Source: G963665545 sp963665545 | GTDB lineage: Bacteria > Pseudomonadota > Gammaproteobacteria > Xanthomonadales > SZUA-36 | Length of the DNA stretch: 64,000 nucleotides | NCBI GenBank assembly: GCA_963665545.2 | Contig: CAXXKZ010000009.1 | Location: 1 to 64,000 of the forward strand | Reading direction: 5' to 3' | Part shown: piece by piece, positions 29,077 through 39,282 of the stretch | Layout: every line of letters starts with the position of its first letter | Numbering within the stretch: the stretch's first letter is position 1 | Translations under genes and position numbers: made by a program | The notes under the pieces: model-generated | Database searches by the model: none | The model's input: the letters and a program-made list of their open reading frames with translations, nothing else | Told to the model about the DNA's origin: nothing

Positions 29077-30171
29077 TTAATCGTCCTCGAACAGGCCGGC
29101 TGTCGGCTGCCCCGGCGGCTTAAGACCGAAGTGCCGATAGGCCTTGGCTGTCACCTTTCTGCCGCGTGCCGTTCTGGTGATATAGCCTTGCTGTATCAGG
29201 TACGGTTCAAGTACATCCTCTACCGTGCCGCGTTCCTCCGACAACGCCGCAGCGATACTTTCAACGCCGACCGGCCCGCCCTCAAAGTTGTTGATAATCA
29301 ACTTCAGCAAGCGCCTGTCCATGGTGTCAAAGCCAATTTCATCGACGCGCAGGATTTCCATTGCCGCCTTGGCAGTCGCCTGATCGATGAAGCCGTCACC
29401 ACGCACTTCGGCATAGTCGCGCACACGCCTCAGCAAGCGGTTGGCGACGCGTGGCGTACCTCGCGAGCGCCCGGCAATTTCCTCTGCACCCAGTTTATCA
29501 ACACCAATCTGCAAAATTCCTGCCGAACGGGTGACAATCTGCGACAATTCGTCCTTGCTGTAGAATTCAAGGCGCTCAACAATGCCGAAACGGTCACGGA
29601 GCGGCGAAGTCAACAGCCCGGCGCGTGTGGTTGCACCCACCAGGGTAAAGTGCGGCAGATCGAGCTTGATGGAACGTGCAGCAGGCCCTTCGCCGATCAT
29701 GAGGTCGATCTGAAAGTCTTCCAGGGCCGGGTATAACACCTCTTCAACCACCGGCGAAAGGCGGTGGATTTCATCCACGAACAATACATCACCCGGCTGC
29801 AAATTGGTCAACAGGGCAGCCAGGTCACCGGCCCGTTCCAGCACCGGCCCTGAGGTTTGCCTTAATGTCACACCCAGTTCGTTGGCGATCACGTGGGCCA
29901 GGGTGGTTTTGCCCAGACCGGGCGGGCCGAAAATCAGCGTATGGTCGAGTGCCTCGCCGCGCCGCTTGGCCGCCTCCAGGAAAATGCCAAATTTCTCCCA
30001 CATCGCCTTCTGGCCCACGTACTCCGCCATGGTCCTGGGCCGCAAACTGGTTTCGACCACGAGGTCTTCGGGCGTGTCGGCCGGCGCGACCAGGCGGTCT
30101 TCCTCGCTCGCTTCGGATTGGCCGGGTTCGGTTTGGCCGGGTTGGCTCTTGTAGGTTTCGGTTTCGCTCAT
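29077..30171 (-). CDS. ruvB: Holliday junction branch-migration ATPase RuvB
   Basis: 364 residues. Walker A GPPGLGKTTLA, Walker B VLFVDEIHRL, sensor 1 (LVGATTRAG), arginine finger SPLRDRFG, and a C-terminal winged helix (IQQGYITRTARGR). The N-terminus carries a Gln/Glu/Ser-rich extension of about 30 residues before the conserved LRP. The start overlaps the ruvA stop (ATGA). Confidence 0.98.
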   Translation of the reverse strand: MSETETYKSQPGQTEPGQSEASEEDRLVAPADTPEDLVVETSLRPRTMAEYVGQKAMWEKFGIFLEAAKRRGEALDHTLIFGPPGLGKTTLAHVIANELGVTLRQTSGPVLERAGDLAALLTNLQPGDVLFVDEIHRLSPVVEEVLYPALEDFQIDLMIGEGPAARSIKLDLPHFTLVGATTRAGLLTSPLRDRFGIVERLEFYSKDELSQIVTRSAGILQIGVDKLGAEEIAGRSRGTPRVANRLLRRVRDYAEVRGDGFIDQATAKAAMEILRVDEIGFDTMDRRLLKLIINNFEGGPVGVESIAAALSEERGTVEDVLEPYLIQQGYITRTARGRKVTAKAYRHFGLKPPGQPTAGLFEDD

Positions 30172-30776
30172 GATCCCGTCTTAACCATGGACTGCAACGC
30201 CAGGCGAATGATCTCCTCCGCGCTCATCTGGGCTGTTGCTACGCGCTTGATCATCTGGTCAACCTCGCGCGGCTTGTAGCCCAGTGAAGCCAGTGCCCGA
30301 GAAGCTTCGGTCGAAGGGCTTGCCGGCCCACGTGTTGCCGCTGCACCCGCGGGACCGATTCCGGCAGACGGCAGACCATCGAGCTTGTCGCGTAATTCGA
30401 TGATGATCCGTTCGGCGGTCTTCTTGCCGATTCCAGGCAGCCGGGTCAAGGACGCAGTGTCGCTGTCAGCAACGTAACGCGCCAGTTCGTCGCCGCTGGC
30501 GCCGGACAATATGGTCAACGCCAGTTTTGCGCCGATGCCGCTGATCTTGAGCAACTGCCGGAACAGGGTACGCTCCGCTTCGCTGGCAAATCCATAAAGC
30601 GTGTGCGCGTCTTCCTTGACCAGCAGGTGCGTCACGATAACCAGCGGCTGACCGTCCGCCGGAAGATTGTCGAAAACCGACAGGGGGGCTTCAACTTCGT
30701 AACCCACGCCATTGACGTCGATGACCATCAGCGGGGGTTGCTTGGAGATCAGGGTCCCAGACAACCGCCCGATCAT
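30168..30776 (-). CDS. ruvA: Holliday junction DNA helicase subunit RuvA
   Basis: 202 residues from the ATG at 30774-30776 (MIGRLSGTL), the family start; the longer upstream frame is only the ruvC shadow. It has the OB domain, two helix-hairpin-helix motifs (LLKISGIGAKLAL, LTRLPGIGKKTAER) and domain III, which contacts RuvB (ASRALASLGYKPREV). Confidence 0.98.
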   Translation of the reverse strand: MIGRLSGTLISKQPPLMVIDVNGVGYEVEAPLSVFDNLPADGQPLVIVTHLLVKEDAHTLYGFASEAERTLFRQLLKISGIGAKLALTILSGASGDELARYVADSDTASLTRLPGIGKKTAERIIIELRDKLDGLPSAGIGPAGAAATRGPASPSTEASRALASLGYKPREVDQMIKRVATAQMSAEEIIRLALQSMVKTGS

Positions 30777-30810
30777 TTCGTGTCGCGCCTGATTGTTTGG
30801 TTGGTGCGGC

Positions 30811-31305
30811 TCAAGACTGCATGCGCTCCATGCGAAGCAGGGTTTGTTGGGTGTGCTGATGACATAATGCCACAGCGATGGCATCTGCTGCGTCTTCGGG
30901 CATTTTTTCGTTAATCCGTAACAACACGTTGACCATATGCCGTACCTGGGACTTTTCTGCAGCGCCGCGTCCAACGATCGCCTGTTTGACCGATCGGGGC
31001 GAATACTCCGCCACGTCCAGGCCCAGCGAGACCGCCGCGCAAACCGCCGCACCGCGCGCCTGCCCCAGCTTCAGGGCGGAGGAGACATTGTGGCTGACAA
31101 ATACGGTCTCAACGGCCGCCTGCACGGGTTTGAATTCCCGGATTTGTTGCTGCAGGCCCGAAAAAATCGTTGCCAGCCGCTGTGGAAAATCCTTGTTTCC
31201 GGCCTTGATAACGCCGTGATGGATCAGGACTGCCTGATCGCCATTGACTTCAATGATGCCAAATCCGGTGATGCGCGAGCCCGGGTCAATGCCGATAATA
31301 CGCAT
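30811..31305 (-). CDS. ruvC: Crossover junction endodeoxyribonuclease RuvC
   Basis: 164 residues of RNase-H fold. Acidic catalytic residues fit D7 (GIDPGSRITGFG), E66 region (AAVETVFV) and the D pair in EDAADAIAVAL. It cuts Holliday junctions positioned by RuvAB, which is encoded just downstream. Confidence 0.97.
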   Translation of the reverse strand: MRIIGIDPGSRITGFGIIEVNGDQAVLIHHGVIKAGNKDFPQRLATIFSGLQQQIREFKPVQAAVETVFVSHNVSSALKLGQARGAAVCAAVSLGLDVAEYSPRSVKQAIVGRGAAEKSQVRHMVNVLLRINEKMPEDAADAIAVALCHQHTQQTLLRMERMQS

Positions 31306-31348
31306 CAGCAGTTTCTAATTGCCCAGCCGCACCCGGTCGCAGCCTGAT

Positions 31349-32086
31349 TCACCCATAGGCCTCTGCGGGTATGTCGGCATTGGAATACACATCCTGCGCG
31401 TCGTCCAGATCTTCCAGGACGTCGAGCAAACGCAACACTTTCTCGCCGGTTTCCACATCCAGAACGACCTCGGTACTGGCGCGCATGGTGACCTCGGCAT
31501 TTTCGGCTTTCAGCCCGGCAGCGGCCATGCCGGCACTCACGTCGCTGAATGTCTCTGGTGAGCAGGTCACCTCGATTGAACCGTCATCGGCAGTAACGAT
31601 ATCTTCGGCGCCGACTTCCAGTGCTGCTTCCATGATCTCGTCCTCGGAGCTCCCCGGTGGGTAGTTCAGCACACCGATTTTTTCGAACAGATAGGCCACC
31701 GAGCCATCCGTCCCCAAGTTGCCGCCGTACTTGGTGAATGCGTGGCGCACCTCGGCCACGGTGCGGTTGCGATTGTCTGTGACACATTCGACCAACACCG
31801 CCACCCCACCCTGAGCATAGCCTTCGTAGCGGATTTCCTCATAGTTCACACCTTCAAGATCGCCTGTCGCTTTCTTGATCGCGCGTTGGATATTGTCCTT
31901 GGGCATATTGGCTGCGTTGGCTTTTTCAACCGCAAGGCGAAGCCTCGGGTTGCTATCGAGTTCGCCACCGCCCTCGCGTGCTGCAACCGCTATTTCGCGG
32001 TTGATTCGCGTGAAGATCTTGCCTCTTTTAGCATCGACCGCCTTCTTGCGATGCTGAATATTGGCCCACTTGCTATGACCCGCCAT
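31349..32086 (-). CDS. yebC: YebC/PmpR-family protein
   Basis: 245 residues with the family start MAGHSKWANIQHRKKAVDAK and the central GYAQGGVAVLVECVTDN. Members are described as DNA-binding regulators and, more recently, as ribosome-associated factors that ease proline-rich translation. It precedes ruvC by 43 bases, the usual arrangement. Confidence 0.95.
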   Translation of the reverse strand: MAGHSKWANIQHRKKAVDAKRGKIFTRINREIAVAAREGGGELDSNPRLRLAVEKANAANMPKDNIQRAIKKATGDLEGVNYEEIRYEGYAQGGVAVLVECVTDNRNRTVAEVRHAFTKYGGNLGTDGSVAYLFEKIGVLNYPPGSSEDEIMEAALEVGAEDIVTADDGSIEVTCSPETFSDVSAGMAAAGLKAENAEVTMRASTEVVLDVETGEKVLRLLDVLEDLDDAQDVYSNADIPAEAYG

Positions 32087-32180
32087 GGTTCACCTTTCGT
32101 GACAATTTTTTGCGGCAACACTGCCGTGGATTATTGCACTATTTTATCATGGAATATCGCCGCTGATCCTGCGTAATCGC

Positions 32181-32247
32181 GCGTCATCCCGGACAAGCGC
32201 AAACCCTGGCGTCATCCCGGACAAGCGAAGCGCGATCCGGGATGACG
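32181..32247. repeat. REP-like palindromic repeat cluster
   Basis: Two direct copies of GCGTCATCCCGGACAAGCG (32181-32199, 32209-32227) are followed by an inverted copy (CGATCCGGGATGACG, 32233-32247). Direct plus inverted units can form a hairpin, as in extragenic palindromes. It lies between yebC and a lipase-like gene. Confidence 0.7.
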
Positions 32248-32265
32248 GTGCGATGATCCAGCTCA

Positions 32266-32892
32266 CTATAGGTCCCGGGTATCGAATTGACCATGCTGCA
32301 AGAAGGCGGCCGTCTGGCGGGCGACTTCTTTGGAGTAAAGCATACCGGTGTGGGAGACCGGCAGTTCGATGCGATCGGTCAGGCCCGGCGCATCGGCCTC
32401 GGCGGTCAGCACCGTTCCGTCTCCGAGGCCAGAAGCGCCGCCAGCCAGCGCACCGAGGCCAAACCGCTGAGTGCCGGCAATCAGGCCCGCCTCGATATTC
32501 TGGGGAATCAAGGCGTAACCCTGGCTCAGCGGTATGCGAGCCTTGCCGAACAAATGGCGACCGCCCGGCATGCGAGCGATCCGGCGCACGATGCCGCTGC
32601 CGGTCAGCGGCGTGCCGAGCATAACGACACGGCATGAGTCAGGCTGATCACGCAGTTCAAGCTGGCGCAGAGTCACCAGCCCACCCATGCTGTGTGCGAC
32701 GTAGTCAATACAACCGGCCCCGGACTGGGTGCTGAATTCCAGCAGCGCCCGGGCGTGATCATCAATGTACCCGGCGGTCGAGGCGTAGTCGAAAGAACGG
32801 GTCTTATAGCCTGCTTTGGCGAGCCTGGAGGCAAGATGGGTCATCGCCCAAGCGCCGAACCACAGTCCGTGGACCAGAATGATTTCAGCCAC
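32266..32892 (-). CDS. Alpha/beta hydrolase, lipase/PGAP1-like
   Basis: 208 residues from GTG 32890-32892, which has a GGAGGT just upstream. The longer ATG-started frame is rejected because its first codons are encoded by the terminator hairpin of the previous gene. It has ILVHGLWFG (oxyanion region), the nucleophile elbow AHSMGGLV, an Asp in the DGTVL region and a late His (LPVSHTGML). It is probably a soluble esterase or lipase. It follows the S9 peptidase on the same strand, beyond that gene's terminator. Confidence 0.8.
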   Translation of the reverse strand: MAEIILVHGLWFGAWAMTHLASRLAKAGYKTRSFDYASTAGYIDDHARALLEFSTQSGAGCIDYVAHSMGGLVTLRQLELRDQPDSCRVVMLGTPLTGSGIVRRIARMPGGRHLFGKARIPLSQGYALIPQNIEAGLIAGTQRFGLGALAGGASGLGDGTVLTAEADAPGLTDRIELPVSHTGMLYSKEVARQTAAFLQHGQFDTRDL

Positions 32893-32941
32893 GTGACCTC
32901 CGTGCCTGCTCAATTGCGCCTCCCATGCACGCCCACCCGGC

Positions 32942-32970
32942 AAAAAGAAGGCCGGCATGCGCCGGCCTTC
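32942..32970 (-). terminator. Rho-independent terminator of the S9 peptidase gene
   Basis: A perfect 10-bp GC-rich stem (GAAGGCCGGC / GCCGGCCTTC, four-base loop) is followed on the minus strand by five T. It lies 24 bases after the peptidase stop. Confidence 0.88.
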
Positions 32971-32993
32971 CACCTAACATCAGAACGCAGCAA

Positions 32994-34950
32994 TCAGGGA
33001 TTGGCGACAGCCGCCTGATCAGGCTGCAGGTTTTCGGCCAGGAATGTCTCCATTCTGCCATAAAAGTCGATCTGGTTTTCAGTTTTCCGAAAGCCGTGAC
33101 CTTCCTTCTTCTTGACCATTAACTCTTGCTTCACGCCGGCGTCTTTCATGGCATCTTCCATCACATGGGCATGCTTGATGTTGACGCGGGGGTCCATCAG
33201 ACCGTAGGCCATGAAAACAGGCACCTTGATGCTGCTGGCGTGGTTGCTGGGTGGCCATTGTTCGAGAAACTCATTCTCTGAATCTGGGTCGCCCACTTGC
33301 TGCTTCATCTGCTCTTTGCCCGCATTCCAGGCGTCGGGCATGGTCTTGAACAGCAACGCCAGGTCCGTGACGCCAACATAATTGATACCACATTGGTACA
33401 GATCGGGCGTATAGGTCAATCCGGCCATGGTGGCGTAACCACCATAGCTGGCGCCATAGATACAGATCCGGTCTTTATCTGCAATACCTTCGTGTATGGC
33501 CCACTGTACGCCATCGGTGATGTCGTGCTGCATGGTTTGACCCCATTGCTTGTAGCCTGGAGGTCAGGTGCTCCATGCCAAAGCCGGTAGAGCCTCTGAA
33601 GTTGACCTGGAGCACGGCATAGCCGCGGTTGGCCAGAAACTGGATGGCGGGATTGTAACCCCAACCGTCACGGGCCCAGGGGCCGCCGTGCGGATGCATG
33701 ATCATCGGCAGGTTTTTGCCGTCGCTGCCGGGCGGCAGGGTCAGGTAGGCCTGCATCGCCATGCCATCTCGCGAGGTGAATTCGAAAGACTTGGTTTCAG
33801 CCATTTCCTCGGCGTTAATCCAGGGCCGTGACTGGGCCAGAAACTCCAGCGTGTTTTTTTCGAAATCGTAGAGAAAATACTCTGCCGGCTTTTGCGAACT
33901 GAAGGCCACCACCACACCGATGCTCTCGGCTTCGTCGGTGCTGCTCATGAAGTTGACGGTATCGGGCAGTGCCTTGTCGATGCCACTCATGCGACTCTGC
34001 CACTCTTCATCCAGGTACACGGTCTCCGGAATGCCAACCTGGAAAGACACGCCAACCATGTCTTTCTTCTGGCGCGTGGTGACCAGCGCGCAGCAATCAA
34101 CCCGCTCGTGTTCGTAAACCAGGTCGCCAAATTCCTTGGTGATGAAATTGAATTCGTACAATCCGGCCTTGTCCCGGGGCTGCCCTTCGGGCGTCAGATT
34201 GGAAACGACATATCCGTTGATGCCGTCTGCTTTGAGGCCGGCTGGGCGCAGCGACGGTTGGTCGAATCGGTCCTGGTGAACGACTTCCCATTCGTCAGCT
34301 TCGGGGTTGACGATTTTAAATCCATTGATCAATTCGTCGGTAAATACGCCACCGACCACGTTTCCGTCCCAGTCGGTGAACCAACCGACCACATCACCGG
34401 GATTGTGTTCGACAATTTTCAGGTCACGGCCATTCCAGATGTTGAGTCGATATACATCAGGATAGGCTGCGCGACGCTTGTTGTAGCTGACCAATACGTA
34501 GTCAGGATCATCGCGCAGTATGTCGAGCACTTGCGCCACCCGCACCACAGAGCGGCCACTACCGCCGACGGTGCCACGTGCTGGTTCAACCAGGGTTTTG
34601 GCTTTCGAGCCGTCGATATTGATGGCAAAAATACCAAAGGACTCGTTGCCGTCATAGTCCATGAAAAACAGGATGCGCTCGTCGGTCGCCCATTGAAAAC
34701 TGGTGACGTCTTGATTTGAAAGGCTCGTGACCGCTCGGGATTTACGCGTATCCAGGTCCATGACGACTACGTTCAGGCGGCCATTGATGGGCGCCAGTAC
34801 GCCAATTTGTTTGCCGTTGGGTGACAACTGCACCTGGGTGTACTTGGGTTTTTGGAAGAAATCCTCAATCGGCAGCTTCTTGGCGAATACTTGCGGCGCC
34901 AGGAGTACCCCTCCGAGGGTCAGAATGATTAAAAGTGACTTCAGCTTCAT
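32994..34950 (-). CDS. Secreted S9-family (prolyl oligopeptidase-like) peptidase, one-base frame break
   Basis: It starts at ATG 34948-34950 with GGAG upstream and a signal peptide (LLIILTLGGVLLAPQVFA). A beta-propeller N-domain leads to the hydrolase domain: HPHGGPWARDGWGYN and NFRGSTGFG in the first frame (to about 33570), then in a second frame DITDGVQWAIHEG, the nucleophile GASYGGYA, and the Asp and His sites (YGLMDPRVN, EGHGF), to 32994. The span is one base over a multiple of three, so a single extra base near 33560 would restore about 651 residues. Such enzymes cleave peptides in the periplasm. Confidence 0.87.
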
Positions 34951-35140
34951 ATAAATCTCCACTTTGCTGAGATGCGAATAGGGCCGCAGCTTCGCCTTCT
35001 AATGAGGCAAATCCGTTGCGGCTCTCGTGAATTGAACGATTAACCCTGCAATTTTAGCAAGGTTTGACAACGGCTGCAGTGCCATTGGTCTCGCCAGACG
35101 ATCAATTCGGCCCAAAGGCCACTAATTGCGATGCAGTGCA

Positions 35141-36904
35141 CTAGTCGTCATCCAGCCTGGCAATGTGCAGATCGGCCAGCAACGTATCAGGAACCACGGC
35201 GGGCGCTTCTGTCAGCAGGCATTGTGCAGTGGTGGTTTTCGGGAAGGCGATCACATCGCGAATGGAATGCTCACCCGCCATCAGGGCCACCACCCGATCA
35301 AGGCCGAAGGCAATGCCGCCATGCGGTGGGCAGCCATATTTCATGGCCTCGAGCAAGAACCCAAATTTATCGGCTGCTTCGGCTTCACTGATTCCAAGCA
35401 ACCCGAAGACCGCCCGTTGCATCTCGGGCCGGTGAATACGCACCGAGCCACCACCGATTTCGGCGCCGTTGAGTACCAGGTCATAGCCCCTGGACAGCGC
35501 GCCGGCGGCATCGGCAATGAGCGCATCGGCATCTTCCGTCAGAGGTGCAGTAAACGGGTGGTGCACAGCCGTAAAGCGATTGCCTTCCTCATCCCATTCA
35601 AACATGGGAAATTCGGTGATCCATAATGGCCTCCAGCCTTCTTCGACCAGGCCGAGGTCCTTGCCAACCCGCAATCGAAGCTGGCCCATGAATTGGCTGA
35701 CGGTCTGCCATGGGCCGGCACCGAAAAAGAGGATATCGCCACTTTCGGCCCCGCTCGCTGAAGCAATACCCTGCCAGGCCTTTTCATCGAGAAACTTGGC
35801 GATGGGTGACTGCAGACCTTCGAGCCCGGCAGCGGCATCATTGACCTTGATCCACGCCAGGCCCCTGGCCCCGTAGCGACCAACATACTCGGTGTAGCCG
35901 TCGATCTGCCTTCGTGACAGCGTTGCGCCGCCGGGGACGCACAGAACGGCGACCCGGTCACCCGCTTCATTGGCCGGGCCGGAGAACACGCGAAACTCAA
36001 CCTGGGCGACATGCTCATCCACCGACGCCAGTTGCATCGGAATTCGCAGGTCAGGCTTGTCTGATCCATATGTTTCCATCGCCTCGCGCCAGGTCAGGCG
36101 TGGAAATTCCGCCGCCAATTCCACCTCCAGCGTCTCGAGGAACACCTGCCGCAACATCTCTTCGGCACAGTTCTGAACATCCGCTTCCTCGACGAATGAC
36201 ATCTCCACATCAAGCTGAGTGAACTCCGGTTGGCGGTCGGCACGCAAATCCTCATCGCGGAAACAACGCGCAATTTGATAATAACGATCCATGCCGGACA
36301 TCATGAACAACTGCTTGAACAACTGCGGCGACTGCGGCAAGGCAAAGAATTTGCCCGCATGGATGCGACTGGGAACCAGGTAATCCCGTGCGCCCTCTGG
36401 CGTCGCCTTGGTCAGAATGGGCGTCTCGAGCTCGGTAAAGCCACGCTGATCGAGATAATTCCGGATCGCCTTATACAAGCGTGCCCGGATCTTCAAATTA
36501 CGCTGCATGCGTGGACGTCTTAAGTCGAGGTAGCGGTATTTGAGCCGTACTTCCTCACCATCCTCATCGCTCATCAGCATGGGAATGGGTGCTGAAGCAT
36601 TAAGCAACTCTATGGATTCGGCCAGGATCTCGACTCGGCCGGTCGCCATCCGCTCGTTCCACTGGCTTTCGGGGCGCAGACGCACCTGCCCGGTGACCCG
36701 GATACAATACTCATTGCGCAGACGTTCGGCTTCGGGAAACACCGGGCTGTCCGGTTCGACGACCACCTGCACGATGCCGGCGACATCCCGCAGGCCAATA
36801 AAAATCAGGCCTCCCAGGTCGCGGGCCGCGTCGACCCAACCACACAATCTGACCTGGTCACCGACCTGATCCTGGTTCACTTCACCACAAAGGTGTGTGC
36901 GCAT
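35141..36904 (-). CDS. aspS: Aspartyl-tRNA synthetase
   Basis: 587 residues. N-terminal OB anticodon-binding domain (VRLCGWVDAARDLGGLIFI), class II motif 2 (FRDEDLRADRQPEFTQLD), a GAD insertion domain and motif 3 (GIAFGLDRVVALM). Length equals the bacterial form. It charges tRNA-Asp and, in bacteria without AsnRS, may also charge tRNA-Asn. Confidence 0.98.
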   Translation of the reverse strand: MRTHLCGEVNQDQVGDQVRLCGWVDAARDLGGLIFIGLRDVAGIVQVVVEPDSPVFPEAERLRNEYCIRVTGQVRLRPESQWNERMATGRVEILAESIELLNASAPIPMLMSDEDGEEVRLKYRYLDLRRPRMQRNLKIRARLYKAIRNYLDQRGFTELETPILTKATPEGARDYLVPSRIHAGKFFALPQSPQLFKQLFMMSGMDRYYQIARCFRDEDLRADRQPEFTQLDVEMSFVEEADVQNCAEEMLRQVFLETLEVELAAEFPRLTWREAMETYGSDKPDLRIPMQLASVDEHVAQVEFRVFSGPANEAGDRVAVLCVPGGATLSRRQIDGYTEYVGRYGARGLAWIKVNDAAAGLEGLQSPIAKFLDEKAWQGIASASGAESGDILFFGAGPWQTVSQFMGQLRLRVGKDLGLVEEGWRPLWITEFPMFEWDEEGNRFTAVHHPFTAPLTEDADALIADAAGALSRGYDLVLNGAEIGGGSVRIHRPEMQRAVFGLLGISEAEAADKFGFLLEAMKYGCPPHGGIAFGLDRVVALMAGEHSIRDVIAFPKTTTAQCLLTEAPAVVPDTLLADLHIARLDDD

Positions 36905-36956
36905 TACTCGATTCCCGATGATGCTGGCGTTGAGGGGGTACAGCTTAGCCGCTAAA

Positions 36957-37334
36957 TCAGGCTGCGTCGGCTTTCTTGCTTACCGCGGAAGATTTATCGG
37001 CGCCGCCGGACTTCGATTCTTTCTTGCTGCCGCTGTCTGAGGACTTGGCATCCGTGGTCAAACCGGACTTGCTGTCCTTGGACTCGGTATCCGCTTTGGT
37101 GGTCTTTGCATCAGACTCTTCGCCAGAGCTTTCAGAAAGGTTACGCCTGTCGCCCTTTTTAAAATCCGTTTCGTACCAGCCTGAGCCCTTGAGCCGAAAA
37201 GCGGCAGCGGATATAAATCTTTGCAGACTGGACGATTCGCAGGCCGGGCATTCGATCAGGTCTGTGTCGCTCAAGCGTTGCAATTTCTCAAGTTCGTGGC
37301 CGCATGACCGGCATCTGTATTCATAAATGGGCAT
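36957..37334 (-). CDS. FmdB-family zinc-ribbon protein with long polar tail
   Basis: 125 residues from MPIYEYRC. Two C-x2-C pairs (CRSCG, CPACES) form the zinc ribbon, followed by FRLKGSGWYETDF, which is usual for the family. The C-terminal ~65 residues are almost only Ser, Lys, Asp, Ala, Gly and Thr, probably disordered. Known FmdB proteins are of uncertain, perhaps regulatory, role and often precede aspS, as here. Confidence 0.9.
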   Translation of the reverse strand: MPIYEYRCRSCGHELEKLQRLSDTDLIECPACESSSLQRFISAAAFRLKGSGWYETDFKKGDRRNLSESSGEESDAKTTKADTESKDSKSGLTTDAKSSDSGSKKESKSGGADKSSAVSKKADAA

Positions 37335-37531
37335 GGTTAAACGTCCCGGCAATTTATCAATGGCGAAAATTCAATGTCAACGCTCAAAATGGGGCGGGAA
37401 GCCGCACTTTCCAAGGCCAGCCGGCCGGCGGACCACCAGGTGCAAAATTTGACCCGTGGTTTGGTATGATCAGCGGTCCGCCCGTCGATACGATCGCCGG
37501 GACAGTGAATTCGATTATCAGGAGGAGCTCG

Positions 37532-39259
37532 ATGCGCCGTACGATTGACAATATTGCCACAGTTCTGGTCGTCATTTCGGCTTTGCTGCTGGCGGCCTGC
37601 CAACAGTCTGCAGCGCCTGAGCGCGAATCCGAGGCAGGTACCGAGGCTCAATCTGTAGCCGCAGTCCGGCAGGACACCGAAGCGGGCGCGGCAAATCCCA
37701 AGCGCGCTTCGCGCTACGACATCTACGCCACGGTCCGCTTAACGGCGGACGTGAGCCACCTCAGTGACAATCAGAAACGCATGCTGCCGATGTTGATCAA
37801 CGCCTCGGCGATCATGGATGAATTGTTTTGGCAACAGGCCTGGGGCGACCGGGATTCCCTGCTTGCCGGTATCGATAATATCGGCCAGAAAAGGTTTGCC
37901 GAAATCAACTATGGCCCCTGGGACCGCCTGGCCGGCGACCAGCCCTTCGTGGAAGGCGTGGGCCCCAAACCGGCGGGGGCGCGGTTTTATCCGGCCGATA
38001 TGACCAAAGAGGAATTTGCCGCCTGGTCGCAGGAAGGCAAGGACGGACTTTACTCGCTGGTGGTTCGTAACGAGGCGGGTGAACTGGGCCTGGTGGGCTA
38101 TAACGAAGCCTACGCAGCCGAACTGAAGCAAACCGCCGGCATTCTGCGCCAGGCCGCGGAATTGGCTGACGACCCTGAATTTGCAAATTACCTGCGTATT
38201 CGCGCCGACGCTTTGCTATCCAATGAGTTCCAGGCCTCCGACATGGCCTGGATGGACATGAAAAACAACCCCATCGAATTGGTCATCGGCCCAATCGAAA
38301 CTTACGAAGACCAGTTGTTCGGCTACCGTGCGGCCTTCAAGGCATATGTTCTGCTCAAGGACATGGCCTGGAGCGAACGTCTGGCGCGCTTCGCGCAGTT
38401 TCTTCCTGATCTGCAACGCAATCTGCCAGTGGCGAATGAGTACAAACAGGAAATGCCGGGCTCGGATGCAGACCTCAACGCCTACGATGTCATTTACTAC
38501 GCCGGTCACAGCAACGCCGGGTCCAAAACCATTGCCATCAATCTGCCCAATGACGAAGAAGTTCAACTCGCCAAGGGCACCCGGCGGCTGCAATTGAAGA
38601 ATGCCCTCCTGGCCAAGTTCAACAAGATTCTGGTGCCCATAGCAGACACCCTGATCGCGCCGGACCAGCGCCAGCACGTGACCTTCGACGCCTTTTTCGG
38701 CAACACCATGTTTCATGAGGTCGCTCACGGGCTGGGCATCAAGAACACGCTCAGCGACGCAGCCGGCCAGGGAGCAACCGTGCGCCAGGCATTGCAGGAG
38801 CATGCCTCCGCCATTGAGGAAGGCAAAGCCGATATTCTCGGGCTGTACATGGTGCAAAGCCTGCGCAGCCAGGGCGAAATCACCGCGGGCGAGCTGATGG
38901 ACAATTACGTCACGTTCATGTCCAGCATTTTCCGCTCGGTGCGGTTCGGCGCCAGCAGCGCACACGGCCGGGCCAATATGATCCGCTTCAATTTTTTCAA
39001 GCAGGCAGGGGCTTTCAGCCGTGACCTCGACAGCGGCACTTACCGCATCAATGTCGGCGCTTTTGAACAAGCCGTGGAAGACCTCAGCCGCATCATCCTG
39101 GAGTTGCAGGGCAACGGTGACTACACAGCTGTCAATCAGTTCGTGGCAAGCATGGCGGGCGTAGACAGCCAGTTGCAGGCTGATCTGGACCGGCTTACCG
39201 GGCTGGGCATTCCGGTGGACATCGTGTTCGAACAGGGTGTCGAGGTGCTGGGCCTGTAG
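37532..39259 (+). CDS. Lipoprotein metallopeptidase, M49/DPP-III-like
   Basis: 575 residues from ATG 37532, set by GGAGGAG 5 bases upstream. The lipobox LLLAAC gives a lipidated Cys near residue 23. A zinc site fits HEVAHG (His395, Glu396, His399) plus the distal Glu pair in IEEGKADILG (near 429), with GNTMFHEVAHGLG as its surround. This resembles the dipeptidyl-peptidase-3-like group of Xanthomonad-type bacteria. A role in peptide breakdown at the periplasmic membrane face is inferred. It ends 23 bases before proB. Confidence 0.78.
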   Translation: MRRTIDNIATVLVVISALLLAACQQSAAPERESEAGTEAQSVAAVRQDTEAGAANPKRASRYDIYATVRLTADVSHLSDNQKRMLPMLINASAIMDELFWQQAWGDRDSLLAGIDNIGQKRFAEINYGPWDRLAGDQPFVEGVGPKPAGARFYPADMTKEEFAAWSQEGKDGLYSLVVRNEAGELGLVGYNEAYAAELKQTAGILRQAAELADDPEFANYLRIRADALLSNEFQASDMAWMDMKNNPIELVIGPIETYEDQLFGYRAAFKAYVLLKDMAWSERLARFAQFLPDLQRNLPVANEYKQEMPGSDADLNAYDVIYYAGHSNAGSKTIAINLPNDEEVQLAKGTRRLQLKNALLAKFNKILVPIADTLIAPDQRQHVTFDAFFGNTMFHEVAHGLGIKNTLSDAAGQGATVRQALQEHASAIEEGKADILGLYMVQSLRSQGEITAGELMDNYVTFMSSIFRSVRFGASSAHGRANMIRFNFFKQAGAFSRDLDSGTYRINVGAFEQAVEDLSRIILELQGNGDYTAVNQFVASMAGVDSQLQADLDRLTGLGIPVDIVFEQGVEVLGL

Positions 39260-39282
39260 GGGCCTTGCAAGGCCTGACAATC

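Noticed and set aside
32181..32247. Short CRISPR-like direct repeats
   Set aside because: There are only two direct copies with a 9-base gap and an inverted third. The pattern is REP-like, with no cas genes.
32893..32973. Longer ATG-started N-terminus for the lipase-like gene
   Set aside because: Those codons come from the S9 peptidase terminator hairpin; the GTG at 32892 has the GGAGGT site.
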